64,000 nucleotides of DNA, taken from contig OZ010578.1 in NCBI GenBank assembly GCA_963932145.1, forward strand, positions 39,309,601 to 39,373,600, written 5' to 3'. The position numbers and the translations under genes were made by a program. Below are positions 1-10,660 of the stretch, one piece after another (the first letter of the stretch is position 1; each line of letters starts with the position of its first letter). This DNA comes from Acanthosepion lycidas (taxonomy: Eukaryota > Mollusca > Cephalopoda > Sepiida > Sepiidae). Under the pieces are notes generated by a model. The model did no database searches. It was not told the origin of the DNA and saw only the letters and a list, made by a program, of their open reading frames with translations.

Positions 1-98
1 GTATGTATGTAGCTATCTATCTATGTATCTATCTATCCAACGTTATTAATTATCTATCTATCCAACGTTATTCATTATCTATCTATCCCACGTTATTC

Positions 99-163
<65 letters not shown>
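1..163. repeat. (TATC)n array with short spacer
   Basis: The array is TATC repeats interrupted at the left by a spacer around CCAACGTTATTCATTA that recurs about three times before a pure run. It is a simple tandem repeat. Its Tyr-Leu-Ser-Ile reading frame is not a gene. Confidence 0.95.
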
Positions 164-620
164 GCGTACACATGAATATCTAGCTGTATAATTGAAAACC
201 TACCTTTGTACCGAATTCTTTTTACGTCGCCATCAGCCAATGTTCAGTTTTCACCGTGCATGGTTATACTCTGTCAATAGCCAAGCGAATCAGATAAAGT
301 TGGTCTTTGAAAATCTTGCCGCTGGCTAACTTCTGTCTTGCTAAGTGTTGACAAAGACTTTTTTCTCTTCGCAGGTATCTTACGTCTGGGCTCGTCTTAA
401 ATTTTCGGTAACGTGTTTTGTCAATCATAGACCCGATTATTTTTAACGAAAACCAAAGTGAAAAGAAACTTATCTGGCGTTGAATGAAGTTTCGTTTACA
501 AAAATCCGATAACAAAAATTAATTTCTATCAAACCTGGCCACCTACAGAGTGAAAGCGGGGTGGCAAAACACACGATGGAGGAAAAAAAGGATGACATAT
601 AAAACGATGAGACACTTAAT
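164..620. other. Unassigned single-copy-looking stretch
   Basis: This is mixed-composition DNA with short frames on both strands and no motif I recognise. I see no promoter, RNA gene or transposon end. Confidence 0.5.
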
Positions 621-624
621 GTGT

Positions 625-627
625 TAT

Positions 628-675
<48 letters not shown>

Positions 676-714
676 TAGTTTCTTCAAATCTATCTATGTA
701 TCTAATGTTATTCA

Positions 715-761
<47 letters not shown>

Positions 762-800
762 TAGTTTCTTCAAATCTATCTATGTATCTAATGTTATTCA

Positions 801-839
<39 letters not shown>

Positions 840-874
840 TAGTTTCTTCAAATCTATGTATCTAATGTTATTCA

Positions 875-929
<55 letters not shown>

Positions 930-968
930 TAGTTTCTTCAAATCTATCTATGTATCTAATGTTATTCA

Positions 969-1015
<47 letters not shown>

Positions 1016-1054
1016 TAGTTTCTTCAAATCTATCTATGTATCTAATGTTATTCA

Positions 1055-1096
<42 letters not shown>

Positions 1097-1160
1097 CTTA
1101 TCTATCTATCTATCTATCTATCAGTTCCTTCAAATCTATCTATGTATCTAATGTTATTCA

Positions 1161-1203
<43 letters not shown>

Positions 1204-1242
1204 TAGTTTCTTCAAATCTATCTATGTATCTAATGTTATTCA

Positions 1243-1274
<32 letters not shown>

Positions 1275-1374
1275 AGTTTCTTCAAATCTATCTATGTATC
1301 TAATGTTATTCATATCTATCTATCTATCTATCTATCAGTTTCTTCAAATCTATCTATGTATCTAATGTTATTCA

Positions 1375-1421
<47 letters not shown>

Positions 1422-1425
1422 GTAT
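625..1425. repeat. Higher-order (TATC)n tandem array
   Basis: Nine spacers close to AGTTTCTTCAAATCTATC plus ATGTATCTAATGTTATTCAT alternate with (TATC) runs of varying length. The unit is therefore about 70-110 bp with a conserved spacer and a length-variable microsatellite. The spacer is almost invariant, which argues for recent unequal exchange or slippage across whole units. Confidence 0.9.
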
Positions 1426-1499
1426 GTATCTATGTTCTTTCAAATCTTTATAAATCTCTTCATATCTATCGCTTTGTCTACTTCTGTCCTTCCAAATAT

Positions 1500-1571
1500 C
1501 TCTCTCTCTCTCTCTCACTCTCTCTCTATCTATCTATCTATCTATCTATCTATTTGATTGTAAATCTTTCC

Positions 1572-1631
<60 letters not shown>

Positions 1632-1690
1632 GTGTTTTCAAATCTTTAACTACCCCCCTCTCTCTCTCTCCATCTCTCTCTATCTTACTA
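1500..1690. repeat. (TC)n and (TATC)n compound microsatellite
   Basis: Runs of TC pass into TATC, then a short spacer, then TATC and TC again. No coding content is visible. Confidence 0.9.
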
Positions 1691-1793
1691 TATTCGAAAT
1701 AAAAACGATAGCAAAACACAAAAGGATGAAGAGGTGAAAGCGGATAAAATATGAAAAATTGAAAGAGTGAAAATGGCGGTACAAGAAACGGAA

Positions 1794-1794
<1 letters not shown>

Positions 1795-1834
<40 letters not shown>

Positions 1835-1862
1835 GTTATTATATATATATATATATATATAT
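1795..1862. repeat. (TA)n tracts split by AATGTTATT
   Basis: Two TA runs flank a short non-repeat piece. The following sequence to about 1925 repeats the block GGTTAATAATTAAT twice. Confidence 0.85.
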
Positions 1863-2041
1863 GGTTAATAATTAATTAATATTTATAAGTATATATATGG
1901 TTAATAATTAATATTTATAAGTATATAGCTGGCCCATGTGTACAGAAAATAGAAAAGAACACGTTGGGCTCATAATCCGGTTTTCCTTAGTATTTTTTAG
2001 TGCGCCATACGTAAGTAGAGCTTTATTATAATAATAATAAT

Positions 2042-2210
2042 ATTTTTTGTTTAAAAATATGATTCCTCCGCTACATAACAGTTCTCATGTTTCAAAAACG
2101 AGAGCCGAAACCATCACATAAATAATTTTAATAATTATTTGGATGATTTCGGCTCTTGTTTTTGAAACATGAGAACTCTTATGTAGTGAAGGAATCATAT
2201 TTTTAGACAA

Positions 2211-2216
<6 letters not shown>
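2042..2216. mobile_element. Foldback/MITE-like inverted repeat
   Basis: Two arms of about 74 nt (2042-2115 and 2143-2216) are near-perfect reverse complements around a 27-nt AT-rich loop. The arms contain TTCTCATGTTTCAAAAAC and its complement. A half-copy of one arm lies at about 39183-39240, so this is a dispersed family and not a chance hairpin. No transposase is present. The family may be a non-autonomous DNA transposon or the end of a larger element. Confidence 0.75.
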
Positions 2217-2306
<90 letters not shown>

Positions 2307-2331
2307 TGTGTGTGTGTGTGTGTGTGTGTGT
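2213..2331. repeat. (TA)n followed by (TG)n
   Basis: About 60 bp of TA directly abut about 55 bp of TG with one interruption. The block starts where the foldback at 2042-2216 ends. Confidence 0.95.
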
Positions 2332-2752
2332 ATTCCCATGTCCTTTCCTCTTTGGTTACTCTCAACAATAATTTCTATGTTATAACTTTGCTTTGTCTTT
2401 GGCCAATCTGTTTCTCCATCCATTTTCTTTTGCTTAGGTTCACTTTATTTTTTCTATTCTTCTCTGGCCTCCGATATGTCATGTAAGTGTTAAATTCGCC
2501 AAAGGTTCTTTCCTCATTGCATGTAAAACTTATATTTGATCCAAAAAAACTCATTGGATAGAAAGATAAATAGACTGAGAGAAAGAGACCAACGGACATG
2601 TAGAAAGGCCGACTGTCCTTTTCGTGCGTCGCTTTTTGTTTTTTTCTTCGATGATATGCGTTAACGAACAACACACTTCAAGAAGATACGGAGAATAAAC
2701 ATTTCTTTCGCGACCGTCATGACAAATTACAGTCACGAGGATAATCAACCTT

Positions 2753-3004
2753 TTGAGAACGAAGATGCTGGCACTGGTGGCCACTCTGAATAAAAAACAC
2801 TTCCTTCGACTCTTAAGCAACAGTCGAGGGAGAAATCGCATATTTTTGGAGGTACTGACTCTGCCGAAAGCATTAGCGCCGATAAAACCGTTTTTGACAG
2901 CGGCGTTAGCACGGAGACTGTACACTTTGGAAGCTGGCTGTTTGGGCGATCAACGATGTCAGCGAGTGTCTTTAATCAAAGGAGAAATTCCCGCCAAACG
3001 GTAG
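2753..3004 (+). CDS. Unrecognised 83-codon open frame
   Basis: An ATG-initiated frame of 83 codons lies in a GC-richer stretch (about 2690-3010) that is not low complexity. The predicted peptide is basic, with no membrane segment or motif I know. The composition differs from the surrounding microsatellites, so it could be an exon fragment or a decayed element. I infer no function and cannot exclude chance. Confidence 0.15.
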   Translation: MRTKMLALVATLNKKHFLRLLSNSRGRNRIFLEVLTLPKALAPIKPFLTAALARRLYTLEAGCLGDQRCQRVSLIKGEIPAKR

Positions 3005-3111
3005 ATGCAAGGGACGAAATCTTTGATCAGTCCCTTCGCGTTCGTTATTGAAATCTTTGAACGTCTGTTGTCATGTCAACTGCACTTGTTGTGCGGACCT
3101 TGCCTGTTCGG

Positions 3112-3113
<2 letters not shown>

Positions 3114-3174
<61 letters not shown>

Positions 3175-3255
3175 AAAATAGTTTCATACCTTTCATAGTT
3201 GTTTCAATCTACTTATAGTTGTTTTTATATATATATTTTTCTATCAAAGTTGTTT

Positions 3256-3296
<41 letters not shown>

Positions 3297-3308
3297 GTCA
3301 CTTTACTA

Positions 3309-3361
<53 letters not shown>
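3114..3361. repeat. Three (TATC)n arrays
   Basis: TATC runs at about 3114-3174, 3257-3296 and 3312-3361 are separated by short T-rich spacers. Confidence 0.9.
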
Positions 3362-3362
<1 letters not shown>

Positions 3363-3840
3363 AGGGATCCCTTCAACGAGACTATAAGAACATTTTCTGA
3401 TCAAACCGAAGGCTCCGACTACGAATGGAATTATTGATGTCCTCATGTGCCACATTCTTTGCGATTTCTCCCTCACGAGCCTTGTATTTTGATAGTTTTT
3501 TTTTAAAGATCTTTAGAGATACATTACAGCCTTCAGGAACTGTCATGACCATAAGGAAGCCCATTCTGTTTTGTGGTCTGTGATTGTCTTGAGGATTGAC
3601 TTTTGTTCTTTCTCTGTGTATTGTAAATTCCTATAAAATAGTTATACATCTTAAGTGTGTAACCGGATCCGGATGGTGTTCGTATCAATTTCTTGAAGTT
3701 TTCTTTTCAGTGCAGATATTAGCCCATCCTTCCATGCCGATTATATTTGGTGGGAACTCATTTCGTGCAACCTGTTACAAGATGGTCTTTTGCTTTTGCA
3801 TATTCATCACAGAAACTGCATTTGAGTTAATACAATTTAA
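3363..3840 (-). pseudogene. Non-LTR retrotransposon C-terminal relic
   Basis: Read on the minus strand, the translation includes VPEGCNVSLKIFKK followed by LSKYKAREGEIAKN. This matches the conserved C-terminal block 'VPsd.NvslK.f.KLSKYKdlEiEi' found at 12298-12516, 47606-47959 and 50590-50800 in this window. In this LINE family the block follows the reverse transcriptase. The copy has frame breaks and no upstream RT, so it is a dead 3' fragment. The family assignment is by internal homology plus recall. Confidence 0.65.
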
Positions 3841-4079
3841 CACTATGTTTGCTCCATAATTTCCAGTTAGCAAGCATCGGTCCCAGGCAGCAAGAAAAAA
3901 AAAAACTTTTAATTTCAGTTTTAATCATCCTGCACTGGTATGGGCTTTGTCTGGTAGAGTATGTTTTAATCGAGGCCCCCACCCAAACAAACAAACAAAC
4001 TAAGACGCAAGTTACTGGAGGAATTAAACACAAAAACATTACTAAGGAGCGAGATAACTAATATCTGACAATATTTCTG

Positions 4080-4860
4080 AGATGAGGTATTAAATTATTC
4101 GGACTATTGCCATATTTATTACAACGTTTCGGTCGTTGTACACTCCAGACTTCTTCAGTTGGTTGGAATGTCGAACTGAACCCTTTATTTAGATTCCTGG
4201 GGTAGATTGTTCTAGTTCCATGTGCCATGTATAATGGATGTCAGTTACCAGTTATCTCCAGTTAATTCTCCTCTCCAAGTTCTCCACTGCCTTAACTAGG
4301 TATTGAACTCACATTCTTTGGGTCCGTGTCACTGGATCTAACTAACACTGGATCTAACTAACACCTTTATCCTTTATCCAATGTGCCATGTGTCCTGTGT
4401 ATGAATTTCTGGGACTTATAAACCTAATGTCTTCAGCAATCATTTTTACCCATGCTCATATTGCAATTTTTGCTGTTATCATTTCATGATTTTACCAGAG
4501 ATCACATTCCAATTTTTGTTGTTACTATTGCTTTTCTCTGGCACACTTTATTACTGGTTCCCATATTGTATTTATTTCTATGCTTGGTCGGCTCAGGAGA
4601 GTGGCCTAGCATATGTGCTGATTCCTTAAGTTTAAGAATTTTCCAATGGTGTTCTTTGTCTATGATCTCAACATGATCCCACAGAGGGCGATGATCTCCC
4701 TTCTCTCTCCATATGTTGTCAGCCACGCCTGATTTTTCCACTTCCCCTCAGCTTTCTGGTGTTCTTGAAGCCTTACCTTAAGAGGGCGGCTTGTCTCTCC
4801 TTTATATTTCTTTCCGCAGCTGCACGGGATAGTGTACACACAGTCTTTAGTCATGTTCTT
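4080..4860 (-). pseudogene. PLE GIY-YIG endonuclease relic with 3' tail
   Basis: On the minus strand, 4854-4660 encodes VYTIPCSCGKKYKGETSRPL then KVRLQEH. The segment at 4741-4502 continues with VADNIWREKGDHRPLWDHVE and a block ending LKESAHMLGHS. This is the layout of a GIY-YIG nuclease from an EN-containing Penelope-like element: a Cys pair before the first strand, GKxYxGET and then a conserved Arg. The usual YIG tyrosine is read as YKG here, and a frameshift separates the two halves. Downstream at 4165-4110 lies the CTGAAGA...CCGAAACG tail motif seen at other loci, consistent with the 3' end of the element. It is not functional. Confidence 0.7.
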
Positions 4861-4904
4861 TTCTATTGAAGGGGGGTGTCTTACTCAGGAGAGTTATCTG
4901 CGAT

Positions 4905-5230
4905 GTGTTGTCAAGCCAGATCATAACTTACGGCGGTGGGGAATTGGCTTAAGCCTAGATGCCAGATCAGGACCAATAATATTGCTGATACTTCTTTGGA
5001 TTTATCAAGGATCTGTAAATATATAACAAGATCCCCGGACCATACGTAGGAACCATATTCTAAGCATGTACAAATGGTAGTCACAGATACGTAAGACAGT
5101 TTCTGGAGAGAAAAAAAGAACTGTCTTGTATGAGGCAGTGAACCAACTTTCTTAGCAACTGACTTATCAATGAATTCAATATAGGATTTCCGCTTCATGT
5201 CAGCAGAGAATGTTAACCCGATCCCAGAAA
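4905..5230 (-). pseudogene. CR1/jockey-like LINE RT C-terminal relic
   Basis: The minus-strand translation contains IGLTFSADMKRKSYIEFIDK, AAKKVGSL-like text (AKKVGSLPHTRQFFF) and CTCLEYGSYVWSGDL. These align with the thumb/C-terminal part of a common animal LINE RT family ('LGLtfs.d..WksYI.siaKsaakKvGSL...RPcmEYcsHvWaGaP'). Upstream catalytic motifs are absent. Relatives in this window lie at 15850-16412, 41160-41530 and 43480-43960. The clade name is recalled, not tested. Confidence 0.6.
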
Positions 5231-5239
5231 TATAGACAT

Positions 5240-5470
5240 ATACTGAAGAAAGCCGGGGCATACAACGGCCGAAAGGTTGTAATAAATATGGCGACAAAGA
5301 TGAGGAGAATAGTTCGAATAATATAAATAGTGTACTGAATAAAGCACATGGCATGTGCAGTTTTATTTACACTGTTTACATCAATCGAACTGTTGTCCTC
5401 ATCTTTATTGCCATATTTATGACGTTTCAGCAATTGTCAACTTCAACCCTTTTTCTTCAGGTGATATATG
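5240..5470. repeat. Head-to-head PLE-tail inverted repeat
   Basis: A plus-strand block (CTGAAGA, then CATACAACGGCCGAAAGG and ATAAATATGGCGAC) is followed about 110 bp later by its inverted counterpart (CCTCATCTTTATTGCCATAT, then GACGTTTCAG). The same tail occurs singly at 4080-4170 and inverted again at 55690-55920. It marks element termini joined in opposite orientation. Confidence 0.65.
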
Positions 5471-5595
5471 GTGAAATTTTGATTGTTCTAATTCCACTTG
5501 CCATGGATATGTCAAAACTGTAAGTATTTGTTATCTCTACTGTTGCCAGGCATTGAACTCACAACTCTTATCTACTAGACCATGTAAGGGGACGT

Positions 5596-5596
5596 G

Positions 5597-5656
<60 letters not shown>
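5596..5656. repeat. (TA)n microsatellite
   Basis: About 60 bp of uninterrupted TA dinucleotides, followed by an AT-rich stretch with no gene. Confidence 0.95.
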
Positions 5657-5657
<1 letters not shown>

Positions 5658-5689
5658 AATATTAGTGGTAAATATACATATATATGCAA

Positions 5690-5900
5690 AATCCACAGGT
5701 GCATATACACACATGTATATTTTTTTAAATAAAAATTCCTAGAGGATAGAATTCAGGTAGAACTCAATATCCAGGACAGAGTAAGGATATAATAAAAAGG
5801 CTTAAACACTAATATTCCATGGTCATAATTTATTCCATTGGAATCGTAAATACGATCCAATTCATCAGACCGAAAAATTCAAAAAGTAAACAGAAAAAAA
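5690..5900 (-). repeat. Dispersed repeat with CTGATGA hairpin
   Basis: On the minus strand CTGATGA (about 5856-5862) is followed by a near-perfect hairpin (ATTGGATCG...CGATTCCAAT) and then GGAATAAA. This recalls a hammerhead catalytic box plus stem II, but the GAA box is shifted, the position before the supposed cleavage site is G, and stem I would be only 3 bp. I call it a repeat with a degenerate hammerhead-like end at most. Confidence 0.35.
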
Positions 5901-6345
5901 CCTACTCCAGAAATAAAAATAGAATTTAGAGAGAGTGTAAGTATGAGAGTGTGGGACGAATGTTAGTTCATAAGAGAGGGGTAATATAGGATTGAATTTA
6001 ACAGAGAGGTTTTTTTTTTTTTTAATCTGTGCTTGGCGGAAAAAATTTTTATTATCAAAGATAAGAATCAAGATGAACTGTTGAATCTTCGTAATGAGAT
6101 ATTTTCTAAATGTAGACATAAGAAAAGATTCAAAACATAAACACCGTTTGGTAACTTTCTGTCACTTATGTCAGTTCCATGTTGGTTCAAAACATCGGGC
6201 ATGACATTTTAACGGAATGACTATTATGTTTATTTTGTTTATCTCTATATAGATCATTGTGTATGTTTTTGTGAAGCGCTATGTGTATTTTTTTTTGTTT
6301 ACCTCCAAATTGTTGAAATTTTACTTATTTAGTTCTTAAATTCTA
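5900..6345. other. AT-rich intergenic stretch
   Basis: Short frames only, one poly-T/poly-A run near 6010, and no recognisable motif or element end. Confidence 0.5.
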
Positions 6346-6968
6346 ATTTATATATATGTATATGTACGTATATGTATGTATGTGGGTATATGTGTATATA
6401 TATATGTATATGTATGTGTATGTGCATGTATGTGTATGTATATATGTATGTATGTATGTACTTGACTGCGTGTATATATGGGTATATATTTAGGTGTGTG
6501 TGTATTGGTATATGTATGTATATGTATGGATGTATGTGTATATGCATGCGTATGTGTGTATATGTATATATTCATGTATACGTATATGGATGTAGGTATA
6601 TGTAGATGGATATATATGCAGGGATGTGTGTATATGTATATGTATATATATATATATGTGTGTGCATATGTTTTGGTATATATGTACCCATATATATGTA
6701 TATATGTATATGTATGTGTATATATATGTGTGTATGTGGGTGTATATATGTGCGTGTATATGTGTATGTATGTATAGCTAGACGGATAGATACAGGGATA
6801 CATTGTTTTTTTATTTAATTTTATAGAAATGTAAGGTTTTAGGTATATATGTTTATGCGCATGTATGCGTATGTTCATATGTACATCTGTGGCTAAATGT
6901 GTAAGGAGTGGATGCGTATGGATGTATGTGTGTATATGTAGGTATGTGTGTGTGCATTTTTGTATGCA

Positions 6969-7003
<35 letters not shown>

Positions 7004-7207
7004 CTGTTTTTTGTGTGTGTGCATGTATATAGGTGTATATGTGTGCATGTGTATTTATGTATATGTATGTGGAAAATGTGTGTATATGGTATAGGTGGAT
7101 ATATGTGTATATATGTGTGTGTATGTATATATATGTATATGTATGTGTATGTGTGTATGTATATATATATATGTATGTGTGTGTACATGTATATGTATGT
7201 GTGTATG

Positions 7208-7238
<31 letters not shown>

Positions 7239-7680
7239 GTATGTATGTGTTGCGTGGTATATACATGTATGTATGTGTAGATGTTTGTGCATATGTATGT
7301 GTGTGTGTGTGTCTATGTATATATGTGTATATATATATATGTATGTATGTATATATATGTGTATATATGTACATATATGTATGTATGTGTGTGTGTATAT
7401 ATATATATATATGGAGGTGTGTATGTATTTGTATATATGTAGGTGTAATTATTTGTATATCATATGCGCGGTAATTATTAGAAAGCGCTTAGTATCAGAG
7501 ATATTGAATCAGATATATGTATATGTGTATATGTGTGTGTGTATGTATATGTATATGTGTATTTGTGTGAATATGTAGATATATGTGTATGTGTACATGG
7601 GTATATGTATGTGTGTATGTAGGTACACGGCGATGTGTATGTATATACGTGTATAAGTTATTGTGTATGTGTGGATTTGC
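6345..7680. repeat. Long TATG/TGTA low-complexity tract
   Basis: About 1.3 kb is built almost wholly of TA, TG and TATG/TGTA steps, that is, alternating purine-pyrimidine DNA. Both strands therefore give long spurious frames rich in Tyr, Val, Cys and Met (plus) or His, Thr, Tyr and Ile (minus). Similar tracts form the 3' UTR of the PLE copies at 36.2-38.0 kb and 62.6-64 kb. At 7445-7500 a unique piece (ATATGCGCGGTA, then TTATTAGAAAGCGCTTAGTA) is shared with 27840-27890 and 30745-30775. Confidence 0.85.
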
Positions 7681-7689
7681 ATGCGTTTT

Positions 7690-8050
7690 GAACATAAAAA
7701 TATAGGTCCTCGCCAGATTAGATAATCGTCATATTTATTGTTTATATTTGATTTGTAACCTGCAGTCGATATTATTTTTGTCAAATTTTCTCAATTACAC
7801 AGCGTCCCTTTCAATTTTAATTTCACCCGCCCCATCTTTCTTCCCCACCACTTCTTTTCTTACCTCTCCCTCCTTCTTTAACATTTGATCGGCCATGGTG
7901 TGTGTATGTCACCACGAAATGTATCTTTTTTGTATTAGACATCCGACAACAATCATTTTTCCCCCTTCCACTCACACCTAGTTTTATAAAAAAAATACCC
8001 TCTCTATTAAATTCAAATAGTTCATATTTATTTATTTAAATTCATAGTTA
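7690..8050. other. Unassigned pyrimidine-rich stretch
   Basis: Mixed T/C-rich DNA with no frame, RNA gene or repeat end that I can support. Confidence 0.5.
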
Positions 8051-8051
8051 T

Positions 8052-8177
8052 TGATGTATGTTTCATTAAATAATATAGACAAGTTTTGTCTGTTTATTTT
8101 AAGTAAATTTCGAAAGCTAGATAGGATTGAAACATGTATGACTATTATTAAAATAATTGTCGAATATAGTCCATTTC

Positions 8178-8249
<72 letters not shown>

Positions 8250-8277
8250 GAAATGGACTAAGTCCGACAATTATTTT

Positions 8278-8330
<53 letters not shown>

Positions 8331-8407
8331 GAAATGGACTATGTCCGACAATTATTTTAAGACATTTTTATGTTTATCTATAAAAAAAGAATGTATAAAC
8401 ATAAAAA

Positions 8408-8462
<55 letters not shown>

Positions 8463-8520
8463 ATGTATGTTTCATTAAATAATATAGACAAGTTTTGTCT
8501 ATTTATTTTAAATAAGTTTC
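8052..8520. repeat. Palindromic AT-cored element with direct repeats
   Basis: A block beginning TGATGTATGTTTCATTAAAT occurs at 8052-8105 and again at 8461-8513 in the same direction. Between them, TTGTCGAATATAGTCCATTT and its complement flank a TA run, the complementary arm recurs at 8328-8360, and a 17-bp inverted repeat (8361-8377, 8396-8412; GACATTTTTATGTTTAT) follows. Related pieces occur at 27640-27725. The structure suggests a foldback element whose centre expanded into (TA)n. Confidence 0.65.
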
Positions 8521-8592
8521 TTTCATATTGTCTGATAAGCTTAATATTATTATCATTGAAAGACGAAAGGAAATCACCATATTGATACATAC

Positions 8593-8629
<37 letters not shown>

Positions 8630-8637
<8 letters not shown>

Positions 8638-8771
8638 TTTCTCCTCCCGATGATGGCCATTCCGGCCGAAACTAGTCGAGGAATCTAAATGGAATAATAA
8701 TAAAAAAACGAAAGAATATTAATCTACAACCCAGTGTGTCTGAGGATTTTAATTTTTTAATTTTTATTGTT

Positions 8772-8775
<4 letters not shown>
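8630..8775 (+). repeat. Hammerhead-like element end, decayed
   Basis: From 8642 the order is CTCCTC, CCGATGA, a bulged T, GGCC-loop-GGCC, GAAAC, TA, GTC, then GAGGA. TCCTC and GAGGA can form a 5-bp stem I on either side of the core, and AC/GT gives a 2-bp stem III. U4 is C and stem II carries an extra base. A relative at 26950-27095 has C3 as T but keeps U4, and its stem I also pairs. The downstream 100 bp are shared by both loci. It is probably the end of a retroelement with a decayed ribozyme. Confidence 0.5.
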
Positions 8776-8819
<44 letters not shown>

Positions 8820-8922
8820 CCAAGGTTTAAATAAGTAGCTCTAAATAAATAGTCTGCCTAGAATTAGCCATTTGACATAAAATGTATTATCCCATAAAAA
8901 TGGCACAGCATTACAATAATAA

Positions 8923-8990
<68 letters not shown>
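8774..8990. repeat. Two (TA)n tracts
   Basis: TA runs at about 8775-8815 and 8927-8990 flank 110 bp of unassigned AT-rich sequence. Confidence 0.9.
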
Positions 8991-8992
<2 letters not shown>

Positions 8993-9006
8993 TGTGTGTG
9001 TGTATA

Positions 9007-9838
9007 CAGGGTGCGATGGATAAATTTTTGTTCATATTACGCAAAAATAAAATAACACAGACATTTCATTTTAACAGATATATTTACCAAAATTACACAA
9101 AAATATTTTGAAATACTAAAGAGTAAATTTATTCAATAAAATCCCTATTGGCTTCAAAGACGGAATCTTCTGCATCTCTTCTGTATGGTCTCCTTGTTTA
9201 AACTGACGAATGCTGCCATAATCTTTGCCTTCAGTTCATCTGTGGCGTTACAAGGAGTTTTGTTGGTCTCTGCCTCACACAAATAATAATCAAGTGGGTT
9301 GCAGTCTGGTGAGTGAAGTGGCCAGATGTAAAGGGCTGATGTGGTTGCAAAAATTGCCTGAAAGCCAAGACTGGATTCTCCTGCTTGTGTGGCATGGTCC
9401 ATAATCCTTTTGTCAACGATCATCCAACAGCCAGCCTCTTGGCCCAGGACAGTACTACTTCCTCAAGGCATTTGATGAAGGCATCTGTATTGAGTCTGAG
9501 ACACCGTGCTAAGATGAATGGAGACAAAACGTCGCCATCACTAGAGATTACTCCAAACACCTACGTAATCACCACTGGTCTCATTCAACCTTTTCATAAT
9601 ACACTACACTGTCTTCAGAGACTATGAAATATTTGTATTGGAACTTCCGGCGCGAATGCCAAGCAGTACAGAATGCTATTTCCAAATTTCCGACGGAGTG
9701 AATTGCGCCATGCTGCTCTTTTTCTCACAGATGGTGCCCAACTGACCCTACTATGCTGTGCAGTCAACAAAAAGAAACAGCGTACATGCGCAAAGTTAAA
9801 AATATAAAATGGCAACAATTTAACAATCACAACCTCTC
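9007..9838 (-). mobile_element. Internally deleted mariner-like element
   Basis: The left end CAGGGTGCGATGGATAAATT follows a TA, and the right end near 9818-9838 resembles its complement imperfectly. On the minus strand two transposase pieces are readable. About 9576-9425 gives VFGVISSDGDVLSPFILA through NTDAFIKCLEEVVLSWA and includes the first catalytic Asp (SSDGD). About 9423-9154 gives WPLHSPDCNPLDYYLCEAET and ELKAKIMAAF, carrying the downstream DDE/D-type motif. They are in different frames and stops intervene, and much of the N-terminal half is missing. A full mariner is about 1.3 kb. The element cannot encode transposase. Confidence 0.8.
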
Positions 9839-9869
9839 TCTCTCTACACACACTCACACACACACACGT

Positions 9870-9907
9870 ATATATCTATCTATCTATCTATCTATATATA
9901 TATATAT

Positions 9908-9953
<46 letters not shown>
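9870..9953. repeat. (TATC)n-(TA)n-(GATA)n palindrome
   Basis: A TATC run, a TA core and a GATA run form a near-perfect palindrome of compound microsatellite. It could extrude as a cruciform. Confidence 0.9.
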
Positions 9954-10096
9954 TTATTAAAAATTATACTCTTAGGGTGTGCTATATTTAGGATAAATTG
10001 CTGTATCAGAGATAGAGCTTGTGTAAATATAAAAGTAAATATTGAAGTCAAAACTTAGAGACGACAGTCTGTTCCATGCTCAGGCCTGACGATTGC

Positions 10097-10114
10097 GTCT
10101 CTCTCTCTCTCTCT

Positions 10115-10191
<77 letters not shown>

Positions 10192-10192
10192 G
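10097..10192. repeat. (TC)n-(TA)n-(GA)n palindrome
   Basis: A TC run, a TA core and a GA run are mirror complements. The outer flanks (CTGACG before, CGTCAG after) also match in inverted orientation, so a pre-existing inverted repeat appears to have a microsatellite core. Confidence 0.85.
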
Positions 10193-10199
10193 CGTTACA

Positions 10200-10345
10200 T
10201 CGAGCGTCAGATACTTCGATACAGAGGATTGCCGCCGAGGAGAAATGGGCCCGAAGGAAAGAAAACGACACGGTGATATCACGTGCCTTTTTTGCAATCG
10301 AGAAAGTCACTTCCGTCTGGGCCTGTACAACCATAACAGATGATG
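10200..10345 (+). pseudogene. LINE C-terminal zinc-finger relic
   Basis: In one plus-strand frame the sequence reads ITCLFCNRESHFRLGLYNHN followed by R and a stop. This fits the C-x2-C...GL-x2-H finger found at the C terminus of several animal LINE ORF2 proteins. The upstream AEEKWARRK-like text is also typical. No RT is attached. The assignment is by pattern only. Confidence 0.4.
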
Positions 10346-10393
10346 CGCTGCCATTAGCAGCTGAGGCAAAAGCTTTTGGCCACAGAAAGATAG

Positions 10394-10394
<1 letters not shown>

Positions 10395-10424
<30 letters not shown>

Positions 10425-10660
10425 AAGAAAGAAAGAAGACAAATATATCGTGAAGAGAAGTAAAAATGACAATAAGTAGAGAATGAAAGAAAGAATGAAA
10501 GTTATGTAATTGTGGACAGAATGAATGAATAAGAGATAGAGATAATGAAGAAGAAAAATGAGAGAATAATGATTGAAAGAAGAAAGAAAGAAGAAATAAT
10601 ATAACAATAGAGAAAGAACAAAATATGGGAAAATAAAGCAAACTTAAATGTATGAAAACA
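10395..10660. repeat. Purine-rich GAAA/GAGA tract
   Basis: Degenerate GA and GAAA repeats with few pyrimidines on the plus strand. The frames across it are low complexity. Confidence 0.7.

Noticed and set aside
856-1649. Two long plus-strand frames rich in Tyr-Leu-Ser-Ile
   Set aside because: They are simply (TATC)n read through, and the composition explains them fully.
4110-4165. CTGAAGA...GAAACG tail as a working hammerhead
   Set aside because: Flanks cannot form stem I, and an extra base separates the core from stem II. Kept only as an element terminus.
6348-7578. Frames up to 314 codons on both strands
   Set aside because: TATG/TGTA repeats lack stops in several frames. There are no domains and both strands are equally open.
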